Assembly: GCF_963678635.1 (NCBI RefSeq)
Contig: NC_087063.1
Coordinates: 37,114,540-37,178,539 of the forward strand
Source of the DNA: Symsagittifera roscoffensis
Lineage: Eukaryota > Xenacoelomorpha > Acoela > Convolutidae
Reading direction: 5' to 3'
DNA: 64,000 nucleotides
Of the stretch, positions 47,591-58,900 are shown in pieces. A model generated the notes under the pieces. It made no database searches, was not told where the DNA came from, and was given only the letters and a program-made list of their open reading frames with translations. Position 1 is the stretch's first letter, and each line of letters opens with the position of its first letter. The position numbers and the translations under genes are program-made.

Positions 47591-48470
47591 ACATTTAGGA
47601 AGTGATTTGGTTTGCCGAATTTTTAAAAATTTTTTGTGGCGAAATTCCAGTGCGGTCGGATTATTTATTGATTTTTTGACAAGTGGATTGGATTTCGTCA
47701 AAAGTTGTTGAGGGGTTATTTTGAGATGTCGGGGAGATCTTCGTAGTTTTGTTTTTATTTATGTAATAATTGGGGGTATCCAAGAAAAATTCGTACTTTA
47801 GGCTAAATGATCATGTGCTTTTTGTTCTTTAGGATAATTTAATAATTTTGCTTGAGGGTTTTATGAGTGCTAAGTTGGGAAAATATTGTTTATCTTTGTA
47901 CTGCTTGATAGGGGAGGGTTGTAATATTGAGATTATAATTATTTTAGTTGTCATTTTGTAGCAGTTTGCTTATTTTTGACCTGGAGGTCTTGAAGTTACA
48001 GTTATAGATAAGCCTAGAGGTGAATATGTGTCGGCTAATAAAATCGTATTGCTATAAATAAAGTGTCTTATTCGGGATGGTTTCTATTAGCTGATTTTGA
48101 ACTAGATCTGTTCGATTGTTTTTCAGCATGTTTTTTTGAAAATGTGGATTGTTCAAAATAATTAAAAGAAGATGATGGAAAACGGAAATGAAAGTTATTT
48201 TTTAAATTCTTTTTTCTTCAATTTTTTAGATTGTGGAATGAAGGTTTTACAATTTTTTCGTGGTTGACTTCTGAGTCGTGATGATTCTCTATGTTGAGAT
48301 TTTTCTTTTTGATCTTGTGGTAGAATTTTTTTCTGTCATTTTCCTATTTTTTCTTTCTTTTTGAGATATTCGTGTTTTTTGTTTTGGGGATGTTTGGTTA
48401 ACAATTTATTTTTGTTGATCTAATTTTGAGCTTGTTTGTTTATCGGTGTGGTGATTCAATTTAGTTTCTC
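47591..48470 (-). other. Spacer between pol and the 3' genes, copy 2
   Basis: Counterpart of about 11640-12563 in copy 1, including a decayed tail of the integrase near 48250-48470. No intact gene. Confidence 0.5.
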
Positions 48471-49169
48471 AATTGTTTTGAACAATTTTTAAACCTCTGA
48501 AAGAATATGATTGTGTTAATTCACGGAGTGCATATTCTTTTGGGTTATAGGGTAATAGGTTATTGCGGTGTTGAATAATTTCTTTTTTATTTGTGTCAAT
48601 CAGTTTGTATGTGACATCAGTGGGTTTCTCAATTGTTTGGTATGGTCTTTTTCGGAGTGGTTGTAAATTTTTAGAAATTGCTTTTGTGTTGTAAAATTGG
48701 GGACTAAAACAAATGTTCCTATTTTCAATTCTGTTGCTGGTGTAAAGCGTGAATTTATTTGGGTATTATGTTTTGTCTTTGTAGCAATTTTTTTTGTTAT
48801 TTTTTGATAAATTTCATTGTGTTTTTTATCTTTATTTAAAATCCATTCAGTGTGGGTACTGGAAGCTAATTTTAAAGTTTGTGGATGATGAAAGTGGTCT
48901 TCATCATGGGTATGCAGTGGTAGATTATAACAAATTGAATCTTTGTTTGGTTTACAATAACCTTGTGCATTTTTATGGACGTTTGCTGTAAACATTATTG
49001 TTTTACATGGTTTTTGGTTGAATACCATTTCATATGGTGACATTCCTAATGTTGTTGTATTTTGTGAGTTATATGAAAGTGGAAATAATTGTTTCATCTG
49101 CTGACCATTCAGTATATCGGGTATCATTTCCGTTAATGATACATCTGAGATATTCCTGTAATAAACGGA
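48471..49169 (-). pseudogene. Integrase C-terminal part of copy 2
   Basis: Matches copy 1 from about 11000 to 11650: YNSQNTTTLGMSPYEMVFNQ, HTHDEDHFHHPQ and RFTPATELKIGTFVLVPN. A frameshift sits just upstream of LFPLSYNSQ and another in the GPY region. Homology ends at about 49169 after TAATAAACGG. Confidence 0.85.
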
Positions 49170-49500
49170 CCCCCATGTAATAACATAGGCTATAGAGTAT
49201 CCGGTCCGCACCCTATGTAATAATATAGGCTATAGATTTCCCAATGTATTAAGATAGGGAATAGGTTTCCCAATGTATTCAGATACGAGGTTTCAGATGG
49301 TAAGATGGTAAGTTTTTTTTCGGCGCCCGAATTTCCCATGTATAGATTTCCGTATGTATAAGAAATTCCTTGTAGGGAATTAAAAACTCATTAGGGAATA
49401 GATTTCCCTATTAAATAAGATAGGGAATAGGTTTCCTATGTATTAAGATGGTAAGGTTTCAGATGGTAGGTTTCAGAAAAATTTTTGGCGCCCGAATTTA
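49170..49500. repeat. Junction with subterminal short repeats
   Basis: Sequence unrelated to the retrotransposon begins here. It contains two copies of ATGTAATAA(C/T)ATAGGCTATAG (49185 and 49215), several of TTTCCCAATGTATTAAGATA with AGGGAATAGG, and two copies of GGCGCCCGAATTT (49322 and 49486). Clustered short repeats next to an insertion breakpoint are often the end of a DNA element. I infer that this may be the outer end of the large inverted-repeat element. Confidence 0.5.
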
Positions 49501-50685
49501 TTGAGCTCGATTTTGCCGATACTTGCGTTTCTTAGCTAGCTTCTACGGTTTAGATGTTTTGATTATTTTTTTATAGGTTTGATTCAACGAGAAAACTATC
49601 TAAAGCTATACTGAAACCTAACGAAACTTCGAGAAAAAAATCATGTTTTTTGAAAAAAAATTTGGTTTTTGCGTGGAAATGTCTAGTTTTTTTCGCAAAA
49701 ATTTTGGCTCGCATTATCTAATTGTTAATTAATACTGGTAAATTATGTGTAGGTTTAGAAATTAAGGTTATGTACTTAGTTTAATTGTAAATGATAAGTC
49801 AATGGTAAGAGTTTTTGGGCAAAAACTTGGAGTTTTTGTCACAAAAATTGAAAATTTTTCATAAAAACTTTAAAACACTATAAATTTTATTGTAATTCGA
49901 TCTAATTTATTGGATAATCTTACTTTCTATCTACCTGAATTTATGCCAAAACTTACTGAAACTTCAAAAAAAATCCAATTTTTGGAAGAAAAAAAGCAAA
50001 AAATTCAAAGTTTTCGATAAAATTGCAAAAAAAATTTCAAAGTTTTTGGAACAAACTGCAATATTTTCGAAAGAACTGCAAAAATCTCAAGATTTTGGCT
50101 AATTTTTTGTTGCTTCTGATCTAATTGAATAACAAGTAAATACGTTTAGAGTTTAAAATTAAGCTCAAATTGTATTTCAATTGGCATCATGTTGAGACAC
50201 TGATACAAAACTTTGAATAGAAATATGGATTTTTCCAAATTTTTCTCACAAAAAATTGAAATACGATAAATTTTAGCATTATTTGAGCAACAAAGCGGGT
50301 TATATAATGCTCTCAACATTAACAAGAAAGCTCATAAAAGCTGAATTGAAATTGAAACTAGTGAAAGATAGTGAAAATAACCGTAATTTTCAAGAAAGTA
50401 AAATAAAAATTATTCAAATTTGTCAAAAATTTTCCATGTTCAACCTTTTAATTGGATATTTAACTGCTTTTTTGTCCAATTCAGGGATAATTGAAATAGG
50501 ACTCTCAATACAAATGAACATTAAGAGCAAAATTTTATAAAATTTCTAGATTTTTGCTCAATGATTAACCCAAATTTGTACCGAAATTACAAATTCAGAG
50601 AAGTTATTCACCTTAATAGTACAAAATTTCAGTTCAATGATGAAAAATGAACAGTTAATTGCTACAATTGACTAAAAATGAGATA
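49501..50685. other. No gene recognised
   Basis: Very AT-rich. Possibly the outer part of the left arm of the inverted repeat, whose partner would lie beyond 64000. The open frame at 50283-50540 has no features. Confidence 0.35.
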
Positions 50686-50839
50686 AATTTTTATTAAAAA
50701 TTTATTCGATATTGGCTCAAATTCAACAAAATCTTCTTCATAACTGATGATTATCTCTCTGTTGCTTCTGCAACATAATTTTCACGATTTTCCGTAGAAA
50801 TGTTCTATTCTTAAAAAATATACTTACTTTCGGCTTATT

Positions 50840-52520
50840 ACATGGTTTCGCTATTGAACACACTTTGCAAGAAAATTTAGTCAGAACTGGAGAATTTAGG
50901 GGGAAAATAGTATCAATCGAACGATCAATTTGCTAGCAGAGATGAAATTAGAACTGATACCGTCTGATTATTTTGATAAAAATTGTAAATGTCTTCCTCA
51001 AGTTTCCCTTGTTAGGTGCTACAGTAATTTATTTAAGCAAAAACACAATTTTTAGGATAAATATCTATCACTTTTTTGGAAAAATAGTCATTTTTTCATG
51101 ATTTTCTGTAGAAATCCTCTATGCTTTAAGGTTATTCCTGCTTTCTACTTAATGCATGTTTTCGCTATTGATTACATTTTGCAAGAAAATTTAGTCAGAA
51201 CTGGAGAATTTGGGAGAAAAATAGTATCAATTGAACAAACAATTTGCTAGCAGAGATGAAATTAGAACTGATACCGTCTGATTATTATGATAAACATTGT
51301 AAATTTCTTCCTCAAGTTTCCCTTGTTAGGTGCTACAGTAAACTATTTAAGGAAAAATACAACTTATGGAATCAATAACTATCACTTTTCTGGAAAAAAA
51401 GTCATTTTTTTATGATTTTCTCTAAAAATGCTCTATGTTTTAAGGTTTTTCTTGCTTTCTGCTTAATACATGTTTTCGCTATTGAACACATTTTGCAAGA
51501 AAATTTAGTCAGAACTGAAGAGTTTAGGAGAAAAATAGTATCAATTGAACGAACAATTTGCTGGTAAAGATGAAATTAGAATTGACACCGTCTGATTATT
51601 ACGATAAAAATTGTAATTGTCTTCCTCATGGTTGTCTTGATACAGTAAATTATTTAAGCTAAATTACAATTTTTGGGTCAATAACTATCGTTTTTCTTGC
51701 AAAACAAATATTTATGAGGGACGTTTTCTCAAAAATATCCAGGTGAGAAAAAATCAATGCTTTCTTCCCCAAGTTTCCCTTGTTAGGTGCTCCAGTAAAC
51801 TATTTAAGCAAAAATACTGCAAGAAAATTTTTATTCTAATATTCAGACGGTGTCAATTCTAATTTCATCTTTACCAGCAAATTGTTCGTTCAATTGTTCG
51901 TTCGTTCATCTCTGCTTGCAAGAAAATTTAGTCAGAACTGGAGAATTTGGGAGGAAAATAGTATCAATTGAACGAACAATTTGCTAGCAGAGATGAAATT
52001 AGAACTGATACCGTCTGATTATTATGATAAACATTGTAAATGTCTTCCTCAAGTTTCCCTTGTTAGGTGCTACAGTAAACTATTTAAGGAAAAATACAAC
52101 TTATGGAATCAATAACTATCACGTTTCCGGAAAAAAAGTCATTTTTTTATGATTTTCTCTAGAAATACTCTATGTTTTAAGGTTTTTCTTGCTTACTGCT
52201 TAATACATGTTTTCGCTATTGAACACATTTTGCAAGAAAACTTAGTCAGAACTGGAGAGTTTAGGAGGAAAAGAGTATCAATTGAACGAACAATTTGCTG
52301 GTAAAGATGAAATTAGAATTGACACCGTCTGATTATTACGATAAAAATTGTAATTGTCTTCCTCAAGGTTGTCTTGATAGAGTAAATTATTTAAGCAAAA
52401 TTACAATTTTTGGGTCAATAACTATCGTTTTTCTTGCAAAACAAATATTAAAAAGTTTTTTTTCTGATTTATGAGGGACGTTTCTCAAAAATATCCAAGT
52501 GAGAAAGAATCGATGCTGGT
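50840..52520 (+). repeat. Tandem roughly 310-bp repeats inside the left arm
   Basis: Blocks beginning near TTTCGCTATTGAACACA recur at about 50851, 51166, 51474, about 51920 and 52211, each with GAAATTAGAA(C/T)TGA(T/C)ACCGTCTG. The right arm has only two. A short inverted piece lies at about 51790-51910. The spacing of 314 bp is not a multiple of three. Confidence 0.75.
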
Positions 52521-53913
52521 TAAAACATTCAAAAAAATACGTAAAAAGTGAGAATATAAATGTGTTTTTACAATTTAAAAAAAATTAGGAGCAGCTTTAT
52601 TAGTTATATTCTGAAAACCTCCGGAAATACGCAAGGGAACCTAGTTCCTAACATCTACAATATCTAAAAACTTTTAAAAGAGCGCGTCTCAAAAAATGAT
52701 TTAGCAAAGGAAATCAAGGTGCAAACTGGAACAATTGTGTAATTTTCGGATTTTTATTAAGCAAAAAAAAACTCTATCTAGTTAAAAAAAAAGTGTAGAT
52801 CTTAAAAGCTGTTTTTCCTTTATGCTTCATGTACTTCTTCCAAAAGATGTCGGATTGAGTTTGTTTTACAAAAATTATCCTCAAAACATCTGATTTTTCA
52901 TAAAAAGTTACCTTATATATCAAAGGATAACAAACTTTTCTAATGAATTACACATAAATACCAATCTTTGACACTTTTTATGTCGGAGTTTTTCTCAAAA
53001 TATGGTTTATAAGCTAAATTTTAGTAAAATTATCTCAAAACTCCCAATGAATTGAATTGAGTTTCTATCTCATTTTCTCAGTTTTTGCTTCATCTTCTAT
53101 CTATCAAATTAATCCAATTCGAACAAAAAATTTGAAAAATGAACTTTTGATGGAAAAAGGTATCTTTTCAACAAACATTCGACAATCCGAAGCTGAATTA
53201 ATACCATGAATCCTTTGCGAAACGTCTTTAAATTATTTTCTCTACTTGATAATTTTTTATTGCTGTTTCAACTCTGAATTTCTGTTTTGAAGTAAATTTT
53301 TGGTTGAGAATGATGTATATTATTATCTTGAAATTTTCGGATGTTAGCAGAAAATACATTTTCCAGGACAACTATCACTTTCTTTTCTGAATCGTAGAAA
53401 AAAAAGCAAAAGAAAACCATAATTCTTAGTAAATCAATCCCCAATATCTGCTACGCTCTATTCTATGATTACTCTTACAAGCACTAAGCAATAAAATTTT
53501 AAAATGGTTACTAGGTAAAACCTTTCAATAAATCAATGTTTCATAAATATCCAGTTTTTTTTTAAAATTTAATCAAATACTTAAGCACTCCTTAGCGTAT
53601 GTGATTCACTTTTACTACAAATTTATCGCAACAAAATCCCCGCAAGCTGGCAACCCATGGAGTTTTCACAGTAGATGGAAGATTTTCTGATCGATTTCCA
53701 TTGAAAGTTTCAAGACAATTTGAACTCGGTTGTTGCTGGTTTTATCATCAATCAGAACCTTTGAAAATGACAAAACAAGAATAATGATGATAAAACTGTA
53801 AATTTTTTACTAGAAGTTTTTCAAATTTAGTGTATAGTCTTTTCAGATTCAGTAAAAAATTATGATTCAAAGTATTTTCTACTATGTTTTAATTAAAAAC
53901 ATATCAATTTTAC

Positions 53914-54264
53914 CTTCTCTTGGAGTGTGTTTTGAGACTGCTGAGCATATAATTTAACATTATAATGACAAGGCTTCTTCTTGATATGCTTAGTAAGTTC
54001 CTCGCTGCTATATGTATAAAAGTTGCAATTGGAACACTTTAAAACGTCACAGTGCTTTCAATGTCTTGATGCGTGTAAGCGAGTGTATTCTCTTCCACAT
54101 TCAAGACACGCAATTCTTTTGTTTCTATTAAGTAGCGGCATCTCAATAGGAAGAAAAAGAAAAAAAATGGGAAATTTAGAATGTCCCAAATTTTCAGTAA
54201 AGAAAAGTTGAATAGGCTCAAAAAATGAGTAAAAGTGAATAAAAACAGCAAATGTCTTGAACAA
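53914..54264 (-). pseudogene. C2H2-type zinc-finger gene, left-arm copy
   Basis: Minus strand. The frame opens at 54264 and includes IACLECGREYTRLHASRH, then TGA (near 54058) where the right arm has CGA (Arg), then KHCDVLKCSNCNF and KELT-like HIKKK. Two fingers can be seen: C-x2-C-x11-H-x3-C and C-x2-C-x12-H-x4-C/H. A good donor (GAAG|GTAAAA) at 53912-53913 ends the exon. CCAAT boxes lie just upstream (54368-54581). It may be a DNA-binding protein of the element. Confidence 0.5.
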
Positions 54265-54367
54265 TTGTTTTTGACGTGAAAGAAAATCAGAATAGATACA
54301 CTATTTAGCCTAGCTGAAATGAAAATCATCTAATTTAACCATGGAGTTTTCAAAAATTTGCTATCAA

Positions 54368-54581
54368 CCAATCAGAATTGCGCATTCATTTTAAGGAAAT
54401 TTTTATTTTTTTCTGATATCAACCAATCAGAATCGAGCTTCAATGGTCATGGAATTTTTAATAAAGTTTATGACAACCAATCGAAACTGAGTTCTACTTC
54501 TCATGGGTTTTACAATAGTTTTGCTATCGTTTGTAGATATCAAGGATTTCTTCACAGGTAGTATTTGTGGTAATAACCAAT
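54368..54581. promoter_or_regulatory. CCAAT-box array, left arm
   Basis: CCAAT, mostly as AACCAATCAGAAT, at 54368, 54423, 54477 and 54577; spacing about 54 bp for the first three. It lies directly upstream of the minus-strand zinc-finger gene and between it and the core genes. The likely binding factor is NF-Y; this is inferred. Confidence 0.6.
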
Positions 54582-54842
54582 CAGAATGAAGTATTCACAG
54601 ATTTTAAAATACTTTGTAGATCAGAACCAAACTATGTTTATGAAACTTCCCAATCAATCGATTTAATTGAATTGTTCTAACATAACTAACTAACATATAC
54701 AATTGACACCAAAGTGAGATAAATGAGATTTCTTGTCTGGTTTATATTGTTTTTTTGATGCTGAATTCAAATTTTGAAATTTAAATCAAAATTTTTTCAA
54801 TTTGTTCTATTTCTAACCAGTGAAAAGAGAAATTACCAAAAT

Positions 54843-55346
54843 TTACTTTTTTGTGGTTTTTTTCTGGTATATTGTAATATAAACAACCGGAAGTTTTTTA
54901 AATTTGGATAGTCGATTAAAAGATAATCTGACAACTCTAGATTTTGCATTTGTATCAAATTCAAAACAGTAATCGAAATGATGTTCCTTATCTTCAATAT
55001 TTGTTTCAAAGAATCTTCCATTCTTTTTTTTACTGATCGACCACTCAATTTGAGTTAGTTCTTCTAAATAAAATCATAGTTGATAAATCTGGCAGTATTC
55101 TTCTTTTCTGAAATCTCCTCTCCATCTTTTTAACAGAATTATTAAACTTTCTGTGTTTCTATACAAGTTAAAACTAATACAATCTCCATCGACGTCATCT
55201 GTCCACCACTCTTTTTGTTTTTTGTAGTAGTTCAACCTTAAAATCTGATAAATGTTCATTTCAAACATTGAAAACGCTTTTGATAGAAACAAATTTCTTA
55301 CTGAAATTAACAAAGAAACTTGAAAAAACTCGATTTGTTGAACCAT
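54843..55346 (-). pseudogene. PC4-like module protein 1 with one internal TGA
   Basis: 168 codons from ATG 55346 to TAA 54843-54845, one frame, interrupted only by TGA at 55074-55076. Two similar modules: ISFNLYRNTESLIILLKRW leading to QIYQL(TGA)FYLEELTQI, and FDYCFEFDTNAKSRVVRLSF leading to a short helix. Each has strands, then a polar helix with an acidic start, as in PC4/Sub1. It is one of four minus-strand genes of this kind in the core. The TGA could be a nonsense mutation from TGG or CGA. CCAAT motifs lie upstream at about 55424 and 55461. Confidence 0.4.
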
Positions 55347-55790
55347 TTTTACTTATTTTGTAACCAAAATTAAATGTAATTCCCTTATTTAGAGACTGAT
55401 TAGTTTTAAGTTAATTCATGCAGCCAATCAAAACCTCAAATTAAGGCCATTGAAAACAACCAATGAAATTCAGAATTTCGAAAAATAATGATAATGTTAC
55501 AGCTAACTATACATTTTGTTTGTAATGTTGTTCAAATAAGACAAATTTTACTCAATTTTTGATGAAAGCATTAATTAAATAAATTTTTCTGTAATTTCCT
55601 AAAATATTACTGGAAAATCTATTGATAATTGGATAGTGCTTTATGTCAATTTTGATTAAATTTTCATGTTTTGTCTGACTTTTCCTCAGATATCCCAGCT
55701 CTAAATGTGAACTTCAGTGACAAAAAATAGCTTTGAACCAACATTTTTTCAATTAACCAATATACAAAACATCACAAAGCATTACTGAGG
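55347..55790. other. Intergenic, with two CCAAT motifs
   Basis: AGCCAATCAAAACC near 55423 and AACCAATGAAATT near 55460, upstream of the 54843-55346 gene. Otherwise AT-rich without a gene. Confidence 0.45.
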
Positions 55791-56321
55791 CTAACAATTA
55801 TCAACAAACAAAAAGTCTCCCAAAATTTGGGACAGTTCTTTGAATTCGTTCAAAGTATGGTTGACATAGGCAACTTGTTTCATTGCTTCATTCTCTTTTG
55901 CGGTGAACAGTCGAATCTGAATGTAGGGAGGTTTGTTAATATTGTACTTCTTGATTGTGACACACACCCTCCTTATGTTGTATGTTGCTATTTCATATAC
56001 TCTATTACAGATCTCCAGCTCCTGATCCATAGTTGATTCTTTGCCAGGTTTGGCTTCATATATAGGTACGAGTCCAAGGTTTTCGGCATCGTGAATAACA
56101 GTATTCCGGAGTGTCGATAATGCTTCACTTTCTTTTTCACTAAGATAGACTTGTTGGGACTTTTCAAATTGTCCCAAATCGTTAATGTTTAATAGTTGAA
56201 AGCAGGGCTCAAAATAAAATTTCCCCTTGTAGGATTTTTGGAACCAAACAAATCTCCCAATTCTTGTTTGATTTTTTGAAAACTCAATATAATTGGGACT
56301 AGTGTCTTTTCTTGAACACAT
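55791..56321 (-). CDS. PC4-like module protein 2 (176 aa)
   Basis: An intact frame. Module 1, about residues 20-80: IGRFVWFQKSYKGKFYFEP, then QQVYLSEKESEALSTLRNTV. Module 2, about residues 105-165: RRVCVTIKKYNINKPPYIQI, then RLFTAKENEAMKQVAYV. Each module is a set of short beta strands with basic and aromatic residues followed by an amphipathic helix that starts (S/T)-x-E/K-E, the layout of the PC4/Sub1 ssDNA-binding domain. If right, the protein could bind single-stranded DNA or act in transcription of the element. No search could be run. The neighbour on the plus strand (56537) starts 215 bp away and is divergently oriented. Confidence 0.5.
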   Translation of the reverse strand: MCSRKDTSPNYIEFSKNQTRIGRFVWFQKSYKGKFYFEPCFQLLNINDLGQFEKSQQVYLSEKESEALSTLRNTVIHDAENLGLVPIYEAKPGKESTMDQELEICNRVYEIATYNIRRVCVTIKKYNINKPPYIQIRLFTAKENEAMKQVAYVNHTLNEFKELSQILGDFLFVDNC

Positions 56322-56496
56322 TTTTGAAGAACAGACTGATCAGATCAAGAGAAATGAGAAAAATGATTTTGAGATTAAATGAAAATTGAAGTAAATGTAT
56401 GACTCATCATGATTTCCATTTATGGAAGTAATACCAAATAAGGAATGTTTTGTATGAAATTTACATATACCGAAATCACGTAGGCGTTACTTCTTC

Positions 56497-56506
56497 TATA
56501 TAAATC
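56497..56506 (+). promoter_or_regulatory. TATA box of the plus-strand gene
   Basis: CTATATAAAT lies about 35 bp before the ATG at 56537, so transcription would start a few bases before the ATG with a very short leader. Confidence 0.55.
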
Positions 56507-56536
56507 CACAATTCTCAGCAAAAATCATTCTTCCCA

Positions 56537-57113
56537 ATGGCTGCTGCTATGTGTCAAGCTCTTCCCAGCTTTTATTCAGATGATTGTAAAAAATCGCTAT
56601 TTATTTCCGTTACCAGTGATTTTTACGAAAAATACATAGTAACACAGGATTATTGTTTCTCTACCCACAATTCTTTATGTTCTTTGGAAAATTCTAAGTT
56701 CCATTTGGTTTTAGTAGGAATATCTCTTAGCCAAATTTTTCAGAGATTAGATAAATAAGTATACATATATCAAGAAATTGACTGTCTTTACAATTTGTTC
56801 AAACACAGATTCTATTCAAGTATTGTTACGTCAAGCGGAGAAATTTTCAATCAGCTTAGACGAGCTGTTCAACATAACTTACGATGGAGAGGAGCCGAAA
56901 AGTTGCATAGTATTGCAAAGAAACGTCTAATTCGGAAAAAATTCAAGAGACATTATTTATGTTCCAACCAGAAACTGGCTTCCGCATAAACTCTTGGTTC
57001 AGCGTTTCTGGATAGAATTCGAAAAATTCAAAACTCAAAATATGAATCTGATTTGTTTAAGATTATTGATTGCTTTATTGATTGTCATGGTTCTGTGCAT
57101 AGTGATTATGTAA
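56537..57113 (+). pseudogene. Unknown protein with C-terminal membrane segment
   Basis: ATG 56537 opens 73 codons (MAAAMCQALPSFYSDDCKK), stop at 56756. Just past it another frame continues with coding-like sequence (IKKLTVFTICSNTDSIQVLL; FSISLDELFNITYDGEEPK), passes TAA 56928-56930, then IIYVPTRNWLPHKLLVQRF and a terminal hydrophobic helix (RLLIALLIVMVLCIVI), stop TAA 57111. The two parts may be joined by a one-base indel or by a small intron (about 54-100 nt) ending TTCAAACACAG at 56812. It is the only plus-strand gene in the core. Not recognised. Confidence 0.45.
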
Positions 57114-57206
57114 ACTTTGTGATAAAATAATCAATTGTTTTCAAATGTGCTCTTAAAAATTTATACTGATTAATCTTTAAAAACTAAGCTTTAGTTCAGG
57201 AACACT

Positions 57207-57815
57207 TTATTCAAATGATAAAAAAAAAATTAAATTCAATGGGAAACTTGAAAAAATGTGTAAAAAATCAAAAATTGAGTTAATTTTCGAGTCCTTGTCA
57301 CTTTCTTCTTCATGTGCCACACCATGTTTCTTTCTAAACAGAGCTAAGTTATCCTGTTGAACCTTCAATTTTTCTTTCTTGTACCTTCTATCACAAATTG
57401 TTTCAATTTTTCGCCAATCATGTAGGGAAATTCTTAAGGGACTGAAACACTCCTTCGGATCTCTGTAGAAGATGTCAAATTCAACCATTTTTTCAAAAAT
57501 AGTCATTTGTAGTAAATGTTCACTTGTAAGCAAACGAAAACTATTTCCGTATCCCAGATCGACAACTTCATCAAAGTATTTTTCATTTGAATCATATGAA
57601 AACCCGTATTTTTTTCTCGAAGGTGACTTAGACATAGCCAATTCTTTTCCAAATTCCCTAACTCTTCTACTCTCGAGTTCTCTCCATTCCGAAAGATCTA
57701 TTATAATTTGCTCACTAGCTTGGGACATTTTATTAAATTTGAGAATTTTGACAGTTTCGGTGCCAATTTCAAACTGGATGCAGTAACTCACCCGTTCTAT
57801 TATGATTGGTTTCAA
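57207..57815 (-). CDS. PC4-like module protein 3 (202 aa)
   Basis: An intact frame from ATG 57815. Module 1: VSYCIQFEIGTETVKILKF, then IIIDLSEWRELESRRVREF. Module 2: LTSEHLLQMTIFEKMVEFDI, then LRISLHDWRKIETICDRRYK. The 'hydrophobic-x-hydrophobic-(D/S)-L-x-x-W-R-x-(L/I)-E' helix start is shared by both modules and by the neighbouring genes, pointing to duplication of one domain. The tail is charged (EEESDKDSK) and then hydrophobic, perhaps read-through of a decayed end. An ATTGG (CCAAT) lies at the start codon region near 57805. Confidence 0.5.
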   Translation of the reverse strand: MKPIIIERVSYCIQFEIGTETVKILKFNKMSQASEQIIIDLSEWRELESRRVREFGKELAMSKSPSRKKYGFSYDSNEKYFDEVVDLGYGNSFRLLTSEHLLQMTIFEKMVEFDIFYRDPKECFSPLRISLHDWRKIETICDRRYKKEKLKVQQDNLALFRKKHGVAHEEESDKDSKINSIFDFLHIFSSFPLNLIFFLSFE

Positions 57816-58900
57816 AGTTTGAGATAGATTTCAGTTTCTTCTAAAAATTCTTCTCATGTCGGTAAAATGAACTGAACTGTGGGAGATTTTCAATTGAAAT
57901 GAAATAAATATTTTTTCACCTGTAGATTTTGCTGAATTTCTCATAAAAAATGAACTCCAAAAATTTTGCAACACTTGATTGACTTTAATTGTTTATAAAG
58001 GATTTTGTAAAATAAGAATTTTTTGTTGACAAAGATTTTTCAAAAGGGAAGAATTTCATTGAAAATTATTCCTATTATTTACAACCCTGGTTGCGTATCT
58101 TTATTTAGATTTAAAGAACTAGCAAAATAACTAAAATCCACAAATTTTTTAATCAACGTCATCACCTTAGAGTTAGTTCTGGAATTCTGATTGGTTAATT
58201 TTTAGTGATTATTTCTAGAATTTTGAAGATTGAGAAAAATTTGGATGTTAATGTGTAATGACTTCTTATAAAATTCAAGGATTTAGTCTGTCGATTCTAA
58301 AAATTAGAAGATTCTAGAATTTAATGAATAGTGACGTCAATTTCTGGTGGAAATATTCCACAACTTTTACTGTTCTATAAAAGTTAAAGTGTAATGACGT
58401 CATTTTCTCAGCTAGAATTACTTTTTTATTACCTAAATAATTCAAAAGCTACCTTCCTAGCTCTGTAGAGGAATCATGTCAGACCCTCTGAATGGCTTTT
58501 TCAAATAGTTTTTCTTAAGATAATTGAATATTTTTTACAAGAATTTTGTCAAAAACAATTTTTTCTAGCCTGAACAGTTTTTAACATATCATTATAAATA
58601 ACGTTTTTTACGTATATCTATCTAAGAATTTGTTTTTTAGGAAAATGCACGTTTTTCTTGGTTTTTTCAAAAATTACGTTGAATTTTTTTTTTTTTTTGT
58701 AAATGATAAGGCAAAAAACGCAAAACTTTAATGTAAAAAGCATGTTGACTTATTGCTTAGAAAACTTCTAATACCCTGGTTTTCAATTGTTTCTGATCAA
58801 CAGACATTTAAAAATTAGTTTTTTGAAGGATATAATTTTGAATAAAAGTTTCATAAAGATTAGCAATTAACTGTGCAAGAAAAATTGTAATGATTTATTT
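57816..58900. other. Intergenic region with CRE-like sites
   Basis: Two perfect TGACGTCA sites (58332-58339 and 58395-58402), an ATTGG near 58191 and TTCTAGAA-type blocks lie upstream of the 57207-57815 gene. A third TGACGTCA is at 61584 in the right arm. This could be a regulatory region. No ORF. Confidence 0.4.

Larger units (their letters stand above)
40714..49169 (-). mobile_element. Second, 5'-truncated copy of the env-carrying gypsy element (copy 2, inverted)
   Basis: On the minus strand the order is: end of integrase, spacer, ORFs a, b and c, env remnants, ORF X, small intron, GC-rich island, ORF Y, polypurine tract and LTR. It matches copy 1 from about 11000 to its end. It breaks off inside the integrase at 49169, where unrelated subterminal-repeat DNA begins. 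It is more diverged from copy 1 than the two LTRs of copy 1 are from one another, so it is an older, separate insertion. Env has lost about 1.1 kb (copy 1 13810-14930). Confidence 0.9.
50686..54600 (+). repeat. Left arm of the giant inverted repeat
   Basis: Inverted counterpart of about 61170-64000. Matching blocks: TAAATTTTTATTAAAAATTT (50693 and the window end), GTTGCTTCTGCAACATAATT (50762 and about 63900), CCCGCAAGCTGGCAACCCAT (53640 and about 62070), and the zinc-finger region (54000-54130 and 61600-61720). The arm is about 1.1 kb longer than the right arm, explained by tandem expansion at 50840-52500. The arms are similar but not identical. Confidence 0.85.

Noticed and set aside
49322-49500. 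Retroviral tRNA-Lys primer-binding site
   Set aside because: Only about 11 bases match, there are two copies, and no LTR end precedes either.
54039-54329. 96-codon minus-strand ORF at the left zinc finger
   Set aside because: Another frame of the same region; the cysteine/histidine pattern lies in the 54264 frame.
55791-56321. Polinton/adintovirus gene identity for the core genes
   Set aside because: No protein-primed polymerase, integrase, packaging ATPase or capsid gene can be seen in the visible part, so there is no basis for that name.
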